43,381 nt of DNA from Pseudomonadota bacterium. Its GTDB lineage: Bacteria > Desulfobacterota > Binatia > Binatales > Binataceae. The position numbers and the translations under genes are program-made. This document shows, in pieces, positions 1-8,356 of this stretch. The notes below the pieces were generated by a model. It searched no databases. It was given only the letters and a program-made list of their open reading frames with translations, and was not told where the DNA came from. Every line of letters begins with the position of its first letter. Position 1 is the first letter of the stretch. Where the stretch lies: assembly GCA_021324455.1 (NCBI GenBank), contig JAJPJA010000117.1, positions 1 through 43,381 on the forward strand, read 5' to 3'.

Positions 1-1626
1 GACCTGCGCCCCAATTTCACCATCCTCGACCGCGCCGACATGGAGGATGTGATCAATCTGATCCGCACCCGGATGGGACTGGCGTCCAAAGAGCGCCGTT
101 TTCCCAAAAAAAGCACGCTGGCCGAGATCATCAGCATGGCGCGCAACAAGGATCGCAAGCTGGAGAACGAAATCGAGCAGGATTTCGCCTACCTTCTGGA
201 TTACCGGGAAGAAATCCTGCAGCTGGCGCGCAGCTACGAGGGCTACAAACGCGAGCGCGGACTGCTCGACTATGACGACCTGCTCCATCGATGCGTCGAG
301 CTGATGGAACAGCATCCGGGGATTCGCCGCCAACTCTCGAACAGTTACCGCTACGTGATGGTCGACGAGTATCAGGACACCAACGCGATCCAGGCGCGGA
401 TGGTGCGGCTGCTGGCCGACGCGCATCGCAATGTGATGGCGGTGGGCGACGACGCGCAGTCGATTTATTCCTTCCGCGGCGCCAATTTCCGCAACATCAT
501 GGATTTCCCGCGGATGTTCCCCGGCGCGCGCATCATCAAGCTGGAGGAGAACTACCGGTCCCTCCAGGGAATTTTGGATTTATCCAACCAGGTGATCTCG
601 CGCGCCGCCGAAAAATACACCAAGGCGCTGTTCACCAGACGGGCGGGCGAGATGCGGCCGATACTCATTCGCGCCGAGGACGAGCGGATGCAGTCGCGCT
701 TCGTTGCCCAGCACATCCTGGAGCTGCGCGAGCAGGGTGTGGAGCTGGACGATATCGCGGTGTTGTTCAGGTCCAGCTTCCATTCCTTCGACCTGGAACT
801 GGAGCTGCAGCGCTGCGATATTCCCTTCGTCAAGCGCGGCGGGTTCAAATTCATCGAGACCGCTCATATAAAGGACGCGCTGGCGCATCTGCGCGTGATC
901 GTCAATCCGGTCGACGCCGTTTCATGGCTGCGCGTGCTGCTGTTGCTCAAGGGCATCGGGCAGCGCAAGGCGCATCTGATGATTGAGAGCCTGGTGGCGT
1001 CGCCCGAACCGCATCGGGAACTGGCGGCGATGGCCCGGGAAAAAGGCAAGTCCGCAATCCAAGGGCTGGCGCGGCTGGCGGATCTGATGGCGTCGATGCG
1101 CAATGAGGGGGCGCGTCCAGGCGAACTGCTCGCCGCCGTCCTGGAGTATTACCTGCCGCTGATGCGCGACGCCCATCCCGACGATTATCCCAAGCGCGAG
1201 CGCGACCTCGAACATTTCCAGACCATCGCGCAGCGCTATCGCAGTCTGCCGAGCATGCTGGCCGACATGGCGCTGGAGCCGCCCACCGATTCGGTGGGCG
1301 ACGTACTCGCGGCCGCGCCCGAAGAAGGGCTGGTCACGCTCAGCACGATTCATTCGGCCAAGGGCCTGGAGTGGAAGGTGGTATTCCTGATCTGGGCCGC
1401 TGACGGGCGTTTCCCCGCGCCGCAGAGCGCCGATCCGGAATCGTTGGAGGAAGAACGCCGCCTGATGTACGTGGCCGGCACCCGCGCGCGCGACGAGTTG
1501 TACATCAGCTATCCGATTCGGATGTTCGATCGCACCGGCGGCTACGTGATGGGCCGGGTATCGCGGTTTCTCGAGGATTTGGAGCCTGAGGTTCTGGCGA
1601 TGGCGCGGCTGGAGGAAGAGTTCTGA
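1..1626 (+). CDS. UvrD/PcrA/Rep-type superfamily 1 DNA helicase, 5' end missing
   Basis: The frame is open from base 1, so the gene starts before the window and the Walker A motif I is not seen. The remaining 541 codons carry the later SF1A helicase motifs in order: motif II VDEYQDTN (bases 361-384), motif III GDDAQSIYSFRG just after it, motif IV LEENYRS (about 541-561), motif V TIHSAKGLEW (about 1345-1374) and motif VI RRLMYVAGTRAR (about 1456-1491). These match ATP-dependent 3'-5' helicases of the UvrD/PcrA/Rep group, which act in repair or replication restart. The C-terminus ends soon after motif VI, so the long tail of classical UvrD is absent. The gene converges on cbiA, with 60 bases between the stops. 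Without the N-terminus I cannot separate UvrD from Rep or PcrA. Confidence 0.93.
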   Translation, partial: DLRPNFTILDRADMEDVINLIRTRMGLASKERRFPKKSTLAEIISMARNKDRKLENEIEQDFAYLLDYREEILQLARSYEGYKRERGLLDYDDLLHRCVELMEQHPGIRRQLSNSYRYVMVDEYQDTNAIQARMVRLLADAHRNVMAVGDDAQSIYSFRGANFRNIMDFPRMFPGARIIKLEENYRSLQGILDLSNQVISRAAEKYTKALFTRRAGEMRPILIRAEDERMQSRFVAQHILELREQGVELDDIAVLFRSSFHSFDLELELQRCDIPFVKRGGFKFIETAHIKDALAHLRVIVNPVDAVSWLRVLLLLKGIGQRKAHLMIESLVASPEPHRELAAMAREKGKSAIQGLARLADLMASMRNEGARPGELLAAVLEYYLPLMRDAHPDDYPKRERDLEHFQTIAQRYRSLPSMLADMALEPPTDSVGDVLAAAPEEGLVTLSTIHSAKGLEWKVVFLIWAADGRFPAPQSADPESLEEERRLMYVAGTRARDELYISYPIRMFDRTGGYVMGRVSRFLEDLEPEVLAMARLEEEF

Positions 1627-1686
1627 TTCGCCGATCCGCCTCACCGGGACTGAGCCGCGTTTACTCCGGAGCGGACAGAAGAGATT

Positions 1687-3063
1687 TCAGCGCGGCCGGT
1701 TCTTCGCACAGGCTTCGACCAGCGATTGCGCGGCGGCCGGATTTGACGCCCAATGAGCGTGGATGTAGGACGCGACGGTGTTGCCAATCTGAAAGCCTTC
1801 CTCCACGCTGTCGCCGCCGTACCTGCGCGTGATGGTGTACGCGGGATCGGCGGTTCCGGTTAAAGGCTCGAGTCTCGAATAGCGGAACTGGTGTCCGCGG
1901 AATCCGGTTCCGGCGGGGCCCAGAATCGACGCGCGGCGCGTGCGGACTTCAACGTAGCCCAGCGCCTGCAAGCGATCACACATCTGCGTGCGCGCGGGCA
2001 CCACTCCGCACATGGCGTATTGGCCTCCCTCCAGCGTGCGCAGCGCGGTGCATAGATACATCAGGCCGCCGCATTCGCCGTATACCACGCCGCCGCCGGC
2101 GGCGAAGGCGGCGATCTCGCGGCGCATCGCGGCGTTGGCTTCGAGCCGGGCGGCGTGAACTTCGGGATAGCCGCCGCCGATGTAGATTCCGTCCACCGGC
2201 GGCAGATGCGCGTCGCGCAGCGGCGAGAACATCACCAGTTCCGCCCCGGCGCGCTCAAGTCGCGTCAGGTTGTCGACGTAATAGAAATGGAACGCGTCGT
2301 CCAGAGCGACGCCGATTGTGCATTTGCCGCGGACCGCGGTCTTAACGGGCGAAGGATTCGCCAGCGGTTGCGCTTGCCGGGCCAGCGCGATAATGGCGTC
2401 GAGGTCGCACCAGTTCGCCACCACCTCGCCCCACGCGGCCAGCAGGCTTTCGGGGACGCAATGCTCATCGGCGGCGATCAGTCCGAGGTGGCGTTCGGGA
2501 AATCCGAGCGGCGCCTCGTGCGGCATCGCGCCCAGCACCGGCGGGTCGGCGCAGGCCTGGCGCAGCAGATCCAGATGGCCGCGGCTGCCCACGCGATTGC
2601 AGATCAGTCCGGCCAGGCGCACAGCGGGATCGAATTGTCTGAAGCCCAACCCGATCGCGGCAATCGATCGCGCCATCCCTGACGCGTCGACCATCAGCAA
2701 CACCGGCGCGTCGAGCCATTTGGCGATCTGCGCCGTGGAGCCGTCTTCGCCGCCGGCGGAAGCTCCGTCGAACAGGCCCATCACGCCTTCGATCACCGCG
2801 ATATCGGCGCCGTCTGCGGCGCGTGCGAAGGTGCTGAGCACGGCCTCGCGTCCCATCATCCAGCCGTCAAGATTATGCGAGGGTGCGGCGGCGGCGCGCG
2901 CATGGTAGGTCGGGTCGAGATAGTCGGGACCGCACTTGAACGCGGCGACTTTGAAGCCGCGCGCGCGCAGCGCCCGAATCAATCCCACGGTAAAGGTGGT
3001 CTTTCCGGCGCCGCTCTCGGTGCCGGCTACCACAATGCGCGCTGTGCCGATCTGGTCTGCCAT
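1687..3063 (-). CDS. cbiA: Cobyrinate a,c-diamide synthase
   Basis: CbiA/CobB uses ATP and glutamine to amidate the a and c side chains of cobyrinate or hydrogenobyrinate during cobalamin synthesis. The N-terminal dethiobiotin-synthetase-like P-loop GTESGAGKTT is near residue 15, followed by FKCGPDYLDP and VIEGVMGLFDG, both typical of CbiA. The C-terminal half holds a class I glutamine amidotransferase domain with the nucleophile region YGECGGLMYL and a downstream His in the GHQFRYSR block. The 458-residue length is normal. I chose the ATG at 3063 because an AGGGAGG-like ribosome site lies just upstream; in-frame ATGs at 3075 and 3102 are possible. No other corrin-ring gene is adjacent, but btuFCD and bluB lie within 6 kb. 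This suggests a B12 salvage or completion district. Confidence 0.95.
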   Translation of the reverse strand: MADQIGTARIVVAGTESGAGKTTFTVGLIRALRARGFKVAAFKCGPDYLDPTYHARAAAAPSHNLDGWMMGREAVLSTFARAADGADIAVIEGVMGLFDGASAGGEDGSTAQIAKWLDAPVLLMVDASGMARSIAAIGLGFRQFDPAVRLAGLICNRVGSRGHLDLLRQACADPPVLGAMPHEAPLGFPERHLGLIAADEHCVPESLLAAWGEVVANWCDLDAIIALARQAQPLANPSPVKTAVRGKCTIGVALDDAFHFYYVDNLTRLERAGAELVMFSPLRDAHLPPVDGIYIGGGYPEVHAARLEANAAMRREIAAFAAGGGVVYGECGGLMYLCTALRTLEGGQYAMCGVVPARTQMCDRLQALGYVEVRTRRASILGPAGTGFRGHQFRYSRLEPLTGTADPAYTITRRYGGDSVEEGFQIGNTVASYIHAHWASNPAAAQSLVEACAKNRPR

Positions 3064-3151
3064 CGCCTCCCTCATTTTCCTTGAACCACTTGTGGTCTTC
3101 ATCGCTGACGGTGCGGATTTTCAAAGCATTCCACCCGCCCGCAAACGGTTG

Positions 3152-3177
3152 AGTTGCCCTTGAGCAACTGATTTTTT
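3152..3177 (+). terminator. Small hairpin with T tract upstream of the DUF992 gene
   Basis: AGTTGC (3152-3157) and GCAACT (3164-3169) pair across a 6-base loop, and a run of six T follows at 3172-3177. This has the shape of a weak rho-independent terminator or leader hairpin read on the plus strand. No plus-strand gene ends just before it. It could instead be part of the untranslated leader of the gene starting at 3245. Confidence 0.35.
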
Positions 3178-3244
3178 CGTGATAAGTCCTATCGTTATTG
3201 TATCCGGCATAGAACTTTAAAAGGAAATAAAGGAGAAAACCTGC

Positions 3245-3760
3245 ATGACGTCAAAGATTCGCAAGATGATGGTCGCTGCCGCGCTGGTCCTGGCGGTGGC
3301 TTCGCTCGTGCCGGCGGCGCACGCGGATGAGCAGAAGGCGACAGTGAGGGCCGGCTACCTTACCTGTCATGTTTCCAGTGGTTGGGGCTTCATCTTCGGG
3401 TCTTCACGTTCGCTGAAGTGCTCCTATGCGATGCAGCCCGGCTACACCGAGTATTACAGCGGCAGCATCAGCAAGTTCGGGGCTGATATCGGCTATCTGT
3501 CCTCCGCGGTAATGATCTGGGCGGTGCTGGCTCCGACCAACAATCTGGGTCAGGGCGCGCTGGCTGGGCATTACGCCGGAGCGACGGCGAGCGCCGCGGT
3601 CGGAGTGGGCGCCGGCGCCAACGTGCTGGTCGGCGGCTTCAAGAATTCGATCGCGCTCCAGCCGATCACCATCGAAGGCCAGAACGGTCTTAACGTCGCC
3701 GCGGGCGTGGCCGAGTTGACCCTGCATTTCGACAAGAAGAAGGCGGCGAAGGTGAGCTAG
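3245..3760 (+). CDS. DUF992-family secreted protein
   Basis: The 171-residue product has a clear Sec signal peptide: basic MTSKIRK, a hydrophobic stretch to about residue 22, and a likely cleavage after AHA near residue 27. The mature part is Gly/Ala rich and matches my memory of the DUF992 pattern: a GYLTCHVSSGWGFIFGSS block with a second Cys soon after, a middle block around ISKFGADIGY, and the late blocks GVGAGANVLVGG and GLNVAAGVAEL. The function of this family is not known. The two Cys near residues 41 and 59 could form a disulfide in the periplasm. AAGGAG at 3230-3235, 9 bases before the ATG, supports the start. A strong terminator follows the gene, so it is probably monocistronic and not part of the btu operon. 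Confidence 0.85.
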   Translation: MTSKIRKMMVAAALVLAVASLVPAAHADEQKATVRAGYLTCHVSSGWGFIFGSSRSLKCSYAMQPGYTEYYSGSISKFGADIGYLSSAVMIWAVLAPTNNLGQGALAGHYAGATASAAVGVGAGANVLVGGFKNSIALQPITIEGQNGLNVAAGVAELTLHFDKKKAAKVS

Positions 3761-3790
3761 GCTTTAGTGCCGCGCAAGTGTCTGGTAGAG

Positions 3791-3831
3791 AAACGGCGGG
3801 CGGCTGAAGCGGCTGCCCGCCGTTTGTTTTT
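3791..3831 (+). terminator. Rho-independent terminator after the DUF992 gene
   Basis: AAACGGCGGGC (3791-3801) pairs perfectly over 11 bases with GCCCGCCGTTT (3815-3825), and the T-rich tail TTTGTTTTT covers 3823-3831. It begins 30 bases after the stop codon at 3760 and insulates the gene from btuF. Confidence 0.9.
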
Positions 3832-4075
3832 CCTGCGCCCCCGGGCCGCCGCTCGTTCGCCCAACGGGCCTGAACCCAGCGGCCGGTGCCGCGAAAGAAC
3901 ACGCCGGCAGTCCTGATACCGGCTTCCATGCCGTTGTGGTTTTACGCGCCTGCTCTTTGCGCGCCCGTGCCGGTATACTCCCTGATGCCGTTTTGCGGAC
4001 GCGAGGCTTCACACGGACGCAGCAACCTGTACTCTGATGATCGCGGGCCGGCGCGCGCGTGCCGCCTGACGACAG
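3832..4075 (+). other. Gap before btuF, no gene seen
   Basis: Together with the terminator this gap between the DUF992 gene and btuF exceeds 300 bases. I find no convincing open frame. A TATACT hexamer at 3974-3979 could be a -10 element for btuFCD but lacks a good -35. I looked for a cobalamin riboswitch and found only an imperfect B12-box-like stretch at 3909-3923 without the other conserved blocks. Confidence 0.4.
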
Positions 4076-4972
4076 TTGCAGTCCCGATCTGAAAATCCGC
4101 TGCCGATCGCGGTTGCCGCCGCGATGCTGACGCTCATCCTGTGCTTGGGCGCGGCGCGCGCCGAGCCCGGCTCAGCGCAGCGCATCGTATCCCTGGCACC
4201 GTCGACGACGGAAACTCTGTTCGCCGTCGGCGCCGGCCCCCAGGTGGTGGGCGTATCGCAATATTGCGACTATCCGCCGCAGGTGCTCAGGCTGCCCAAG
4301 GTCGGCTCGTTTCTTACCCCCAACCTGGAAGCTATCGTGGGATTGCGGCCGACCCTGATCGTCGGACTGGATACCTCCGCCAACGACCGCGAGATTCGGG
4401 CGCTCCAACGTATGGGCTATCGGATGCTGCTGGTGAACGACGATTCGCTCGAAGGTATCGAAGATGGAATTAGGAATATCGGCGTGCAGACGGGTCATGG
4501 TGCGCAGGCGCGCCGTCTGATCGAGTCGATGCGCACCAAGATGGCGGCGGTCAGGGAGCGTTTGAAGGGCGCCCCGAAGCGTAAGGTGCTGATGGTAGTC
4601 GGACATGATCCGCTGGTCGCGGTCGGCGGCGGCTATTTGAATCAGCTGTTGCAGATGGCGGATTGCGTCAATATCGGCGCGGGATTCGGATCGCAATGGC
4701 CCCGGCTCAGCATGGAGTACATCATCGCGGCTGCGCCCGACGTTATTCTCGACGGCCAGATGGGCACCGATCCTGCCACGCCCTCGGGCTTCTGGAGCCG
4801 CTATCGCACGATTCCGGCGGTGCGCAACCATCGCGTGCTCGGCTACGATCAGAATCCGGTGTTGCGCCCCGGACCGCGCGTCGCGCAGACGCTGCGAATC
4901 CTGGCCGAATTGACCCATCCCGCGCTGTTTGCCGGGACGGCGCCGCGCGGCGGTGCGGGAGCGCGACTTTGA
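4076..4972 (+). CDS. btuF: Cobalamin-type ABC transporter substrate-binding protein
   Basis: This is a periplasmic class III binding protein of the BtuF/FhuD fold. After a signal peptide of about 29 residues ending ...GAARA, it shows IVSLAPSTTETLFAVGAG, the standard opening of BtuF homologues, then VVGVSQYCDYPP and VGSFLTPNLEAIVGLRPTLI. The C-terminal lobe has the expected PDVILDGQMG region. Length (298 residues) fits the family. The proposed start is TTG at 4076; the hydrophobic core would still be available from an internal ATG near 4124. The stop TGA overlaps the TTG start of btuC. Corrinoid rather than haem or siderophore as substrate is inferred from family resemblance and from cbiA and bluB nearby; iron-siderophore binding proteins of the same fold cannot be excluded. 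Confidence 0.85.
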   Translation: MQSRSENPLPIAVAAAMLTLILCLGAARAEPGSAQRIVSLAPSTTETLFAVGAGPQVVGVSQYCDYPPQVLRLPKVGSFLTPNLEAIVGLRPTLIVGLDTSANDREIRALQRMGYRMLLVNDDSLEGIEDGIRNIGVQTGHGAQARRLIESMRTKMAAVRERLKGAPKRKVLMVVGHDPLVAVGGGYLNQLLQMADCVNIGAGFGSQWPRLSMEYIIAAAPDVILDGQMGTDPATPSGFWSRYRTIPAVRNHRVLGYDQNPVLRPGPRVAQTLRILAELTHPALFAGTAPRGGAGARL

Positions 4973-6054
4973 GCCAGGCGCCGGCCTCCGGTTCCATTCC
5001 GGATTCAACCGCGCTTGAAACCGGTGCATCAGAGCCCGGCGCGCGGCGGCCGTACCTGACCCGTACGCGGATGGCCGCGGTGCTCGGTGCGCTGACGCTT
5101 GTGCTGATCGTGGTATGCGCCGCGGCGGTGATGTTCGGTTCGGTGCCAGTCGATTTCACGCGCGCGATTGCCGATCGCACCAGCCCCGACCATGCCATAC
5201 TGTTCGCGGCGCGGATGCCGCGGGTGCTGATGGGCGCGGTGGTGGGCGCAATTTTGGCCGCGGTCGGCGCGGCGTTGCAGGCGCTGGTGCGCAATCCCCT
5301 GGCAGAGGGTGGAACGCTGGGCATCTCCAGCGGCGCCGCCTTTGGCGCGATCCTCGCCATCGTCCTGACGTATCGCTTCGGCGGCGGCTCCGCGATTGTG
5401 CCCGCCGCCGGCTTCGCCGCCGCCCTGATATCCACGCTGGCCGTCTATCGCCTGGGCCAGATGCATGGACGGGTAGAGCCGTTCACGCTGCTGCTGGTGG
5501 GCGTGATCTTCAACACCTTCTGGTCCGCGCTGATCCTTCTGATCAACAGCCTGGTCAATCTGTATCAAACCCGCAGCATCCTGTTCTGGCTGGTGGGCAG
5601 CCTGGAGGCGCCGACTTACGGCGAGGTGGCGGCCGTCAGCGCGTTGGGCGCGGCCGGATTCGTCTGGCTTGGATGGCATGCGCGCGACATGAACCTGCTC
5701 AGCCTGGGCGACGAGCCCGCGCATGACCTCGGCGTCGACGTGGACGGGGCGCGCCGCGCGATCTTCATCGCCACCTCGCTGATGATCGGAGGCGCGGTTT
5801 CAGTCAGCGGCATGATCGGCTTTGTCGGTCTGATCGTTCCGCATATCCTGCGTTTGGCCTTCGGTGCGGACCATCGGCTGCTGTTGCCCGCTTCTTTTCT
5901 GGGCGGGGCCGCGTTTCTGGTCGCGGCCGATCTCGCGGCGCGCGTTGCGATCGCACCCGCCGAAATTCCGGTCGGCGTGATCACCGCACTGTGCGGCGGG
6001 CCCTTCTTCATCTATTTGCTGCGGCGCGAAGGGCATCGGGGCATCGCGGTATGA
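4969..6054 (+). CDS. btuC: Cobalamin/iron-siderophore ABC transporter permease
   Basis: This is the FecCD/BtuC-type inner-membrane permease that pairs with btuF and btuD. A soluble, low-complexity N-terminus of about 35 residues is followed by roughly ten membrane segments. Family signatures are ARMPRVLMGAVVGAILAAVG, QALVRNPLAEGGTLGISSGA and, late, GMIGFVGLIVPHILR. I chose the TTG at 4969 because it overlaps the btuF stop (TTGA) and has GGGAG at 4957-4961, seven bases upstream. The stop overlaps the btuD ATG as ATGA. The overlaps at both ends imply one mRNA with translational coupling. The 361-residue length is slightly longer than usual because of the N-terminal extension. Confidence 0.92.
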   Translation: MSQAPASGSIPDSTALETGASEPGARRPYLTRTRMAAVLGALTLVLIVVCAAAVMFGSVPVDFTRAIADRTSPDHAILFAARMPRVLMGAVVGAILAAVGAALQALVRNPLAEGGTLGISSGAAFGAILAIVLTYRFGGGSAIVPAAGFAAALISTLAVYRLGQMHGRVEPFTLLLVGVIFNTFWSALILLINSLVNLYQTRSILFWLVGSLEAPTYGEVAAVSALGAAGFVWLGWHARDMNLLSLGDEPAHDLGVDVDGARRAIFIATSLMIGGAVSVSGMIGFVGLIVPHILRLAFGADHRLLLPASFLGGAAFLVAADLAARVAIAPAEIPVGVITALCGGPFFIYLLRREGHRGIAV

Positions 6055-6842
6055 GCGCTGCAAAGCCGGTACTGACGGCGCGCGGCGTCGAAGCGGGCTA
6101 TCACGGCCGCAAAGTGCTGCAGCAGGTGTCGCTGGAAGTCGCGCGCGGCGAATTGCTGGCCATCGTCGGACCCAACGGCGCGGGCAAATCGACCCTGCTC
6201 AAGGTGCTGAGCGGCGCGCTGCGGACGTGGGCGGGCGCGGTGGAACTGGAGGGGCGCGCGCTGAAAAACATGGACCGCCGCGATGTCGCCCGCCGGCTGG
6301 CCACGCTGGGACAGGAAAGCGGGTCCGCGTTCGCGTTTACAGTAATGGAGATGGTGCTGATGGGCCGCGCGCCTCATCTCGGCGCGATGCGTCTGGAGGG
6401 CCGGCGCGACGTGGATATCGCCCAACAGGCGCTCCGATCCTTCGACCTGCTGCCGCTGGCGGCGCGTCCAATCAATGAAATCTCAGGCGGCGAGCGGCGC
6501 CGCGTGCTGCTGGCCCGGGTGCTGGCGCAGGAGCCGCAAGTGGCGCTGCTGGACGAGCCCACCGCGTTCCTGGACCTCAAGCATGCGGCCGAGATCTTTG
6601 CGCGCCTGGAGGATCTGCGCGCCGAGCGCGGGATGGCGGTAGTGGCGACGCTGCACGATCTCAACGCCGCCGCGCTCTATGCGGATCGTATCCTGCTGCT
6701 CAAGGACGGCGCCGCGGTGGCATGCGGCCGCCCGCAAGACGTGCTGACCCGCGACAACCTCCAAACGGTTTACGAAACCGAGGTATACGTCGGACGCAAT
6801 CCCGTTACCGGCGCCGTCGCGATTCTGCCCGCCGCCCGCTGA
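6051..6842 (+). CDS. btuD: Cobalamin/iron-siderophore ABC transporter ATP-binding protein
   Basis: This ATPase subunit powers the BtuC permease. It has Walker A GPNGAGKST near residue 40, a Q-loop around TLGQESG, the ABC signature SGGERRR, Walker B VALLDEPTAFLD and the switch His in ATLHDLN. The C-terminal stretch VYETEVYVG is typical of FepC/BtuD-like subunits. The ATG overlaps the btuC stop by four bases, and no promoter is apparent in between. The 263-residue length is normal. It is the last gene of the btuFCD operon and converges on pcp, whose stop is 51 bases away. Confidence 0.93.
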   Translation: MSAAKPVLTARGVEAGYHGRKVLQQVSLEVARGELLAIVGPNGAGKSTLLKVLSGALRTWAGAVELEGRALKNMDRRDVARRLATLGQESGSAFAFTVMEMVLMGRAPHLGAMRLEGRRDVDIAQQALRSFDLLPLAARPINEISGGERRRVLLARVLAQEPQVALLDEPTAFLDLKHAAEIFARLEDLRAERGMAVVATLHDLNAAALYADRILLLKDGAAVACGRPQDVLTRDNLQTVYETEVYVGRNPVTGAVAILPAAR

Positions 6843-6893
6843 AGCCGCGGTTGCGACGTGTTCTGGGAGGGCGACAAGCCGCCGCCAAATTCC

Positions 6894-7541
6894 TCAACCC
6901 TTCTGATGCGCGCCGATAATTTCAATCGCCGTGCGTACCGCCTCGATCATCATCTCCAGCGGCATGCTCGGCTCGCGCAGATGGCGCAGGGCCTGGCGCG
7001 TGTCGTACGGCAGATGGATAAAGCCGCAGGGCACGGCGGGACGCCGGCGCAACTGGTGCAGCGCCGCGTACATGACCGAGTTGCAGATGAAGCTGCCGGC
7101 GCTCAGCGACAACGCCGCGGGGATGCGCCGGTGCGCCAGCGCGCGCTCGATCGCGCGCAGCGGCAGGCGCGCAAAGTACGCGTCGGGGCCGCCGCGTATC
7201 ACCGGTTTATCGGCCGCGAGCGCGCCCGAATTGTCGCGGCGCGGGGCGTCGGCCAGGTTAATCGCGATACGCTCCAGTGTGATCACGGGCCGGCCGCCCG
7301 CCTGACCCAATCCCAGCACAGCGGCGGGCTGGAAGCGGGCGATTGCGCTTGCGACGCGGCGCCCCGCCCGTCCATAGACCACCGGCAGCTGCAGCGCGTG
7401 GACGGCGAGGCCGCCGATAACCTCACCATCGAGGGCGCGCGCGACGTCCAGCGACGGATTGCGCCGCTCGCCATGAAATGGTTCGAAGCCGCCCAGCAGG
7501 ATTACGCGGGCGGCTGACCGAGCAGTCCTGGCCGCGTTCAC
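6894..7541 (-). CDS. pcp: Pyroglutamyl-peptidase I family cysteine peptidase
   Basis: The family (C15) removes N-terminal pyroglutamate from peptides in the cytoplasm. The opening ILLGGFEPFHGERRNPS is the classical Pcp start region. VLGLGQAGGRP and ERIAINLADAPRRDN hold the expected Glu, and SAGSFICNSVMYAAL carries the nucleophile Cys. A His in CGFIHLPYD completes the triad. A GTG start at 7541 gives 215 residues, the normal size; it overlaps the sulfurtransferase stop as GTGA, which strongly favours it over the longer frame reaching 7679. Pcp is the last gene of the bluB - sulfurtransferase - pcp operon. A link to corrinoid metabolism is not obvious. Confidence 0.9.
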   Translation of the reverse strand: MNAARTARSAARVILLGGFEPFHGERRNPSLDVARALDGEVIGGLAVHALQLPVVYGRAGRRVASAIARFQPAAVLGLGQAGGRPVITLERIAINLADAPRRDNSGALAADKPVIRGGPDAYFARLPLRAIERALAHRRIPAALSLSAGSFICNSVMYAALHQLRRRPAVPCGFIHLPYDTRQALRHLREPSMPLEMMIEAVRTAIEIIGAHQKG

Positions 7542-8344
7542 CGACGCTGTGGCTGTTCGATTGGCAGGTCTTCGCGATTGCCCCATTCGCCCCACGAGCC
7601 CAGATAGTTGCGCGCTTTGGTATAGCCCGCGAGCCGCAGCGCGTAGTAAGCATGCGCGGCGCGGTAACCGCCCTGACAATAGGCGATAACTTCGTCGCCG
7701 GAACCAAAGCCCAGCGCTTCGAAGATGCGCCGCAGCTCCTGCGGCGATTTGAACCTGCCCTCTGGGTCAAGATTGAGGATCCAGTCGCGATTGACGGCGC
7801 CGGGAATCGCGCCGCCGCGTTTGGCGCGCACGTTCTCGCCGTAGTATTCGGCCTCGCTGCGCACGTCGAAGATGCGGGTTGCGGCGCGTCCCAGTCCCGC
7901 GGACACCTGTTCCCAGGTGGCGAGAATTTCGGGGCGCGGCGCCGCTTTAAACGGATACGGCGTGATCGGCGCGGCCTCCCGCGTGAGCTTCGCGGCGGGC
8001 ATCGCGCCCAGGCCGCCGTCGAGAATCTTCACTGCGCGATGGCCCAGATACTCCAGGATCCACGCGCCGCGCGCCGCCCTCATCCCGGCGTTGTTTTCGT
8101 AAAACACCACCGTCTCGCCGCCGGTAATGCCCAGGGCCGAGAAAATCCATTCCGACTGCTCGGTGAATTCGCGAATCGCCTTGGGGCTGGTGTCGTAATA
8201 ATGAAAAGGAAAGGGATCGAGATGGCGGGCGCCCTGCAGATGGCCGGCCCAGAATTCGGCCGCCGGCCGCGTGTCGATCAGCACTACCTTGTGTCCGGCG
8301 CGGCGCTCTACCCAGTGCGCGTCAACCAGGAATTGGTCGTCCAT
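7538..8344 (-). CDS. Tandem-rhodanese sulfurtransferase (thiosulfate / 3-mercaptopyruvate type)
   Basis: The 268-residue protein has two rhodanese domains. The N-terminal one begins VVLIDTRPAAEFWAGHLQGA and lacks a catalytic Cys (FYENNAGMRA in its place). The C-terminal one holds the active-site loop AYCQGGYRA, with the persulfide-forming Cys near residue 226. Such enzymes move sulfane sulfur from thiosulfate or 3-mercaptopyruvate to acceptors; the CQGGYR loop does not clearly settle the donor. It lies 12 bases downstream of bluB and its stop overlaps the pcp start, so all three are likely co-transcribed. Confidence 0.92.
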   Translation of the reverse strand: MDDQFLVDAHWVERRAGHKVVLIDTRPAAEFWAGHLQGARHLDPFPFHYYDTSPKAIREFTEQSEWIFSALGITGGETVVFYENNAGMRAARGAWILEYLGHRAVKILDGGLGAMPAAKLTREAAPITPYPFKAAPRPEILATWEQVSAGLGRAATRIFDVRSEAEYYGENVRAKRGGAIPGAVNRDWILNLDPEGRFKSPQELRRIFEALGFGSGDEVIAYCQGGYRAAHAYYALRLAGYTKARNYLGSWGEWGNREDLPIEQPQRR

Positions 8345-8356
8345 ACGGCCAGCGTA

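Noticed and set aside
3841..4075. Possible cobalamin riboswitch before btuF
   Set aside because: Only an imperfect B12-box-like stretch was found. The other conserved blocks and their spacing are missing, and the box lies too near the preceding terminator for a full aptamer.
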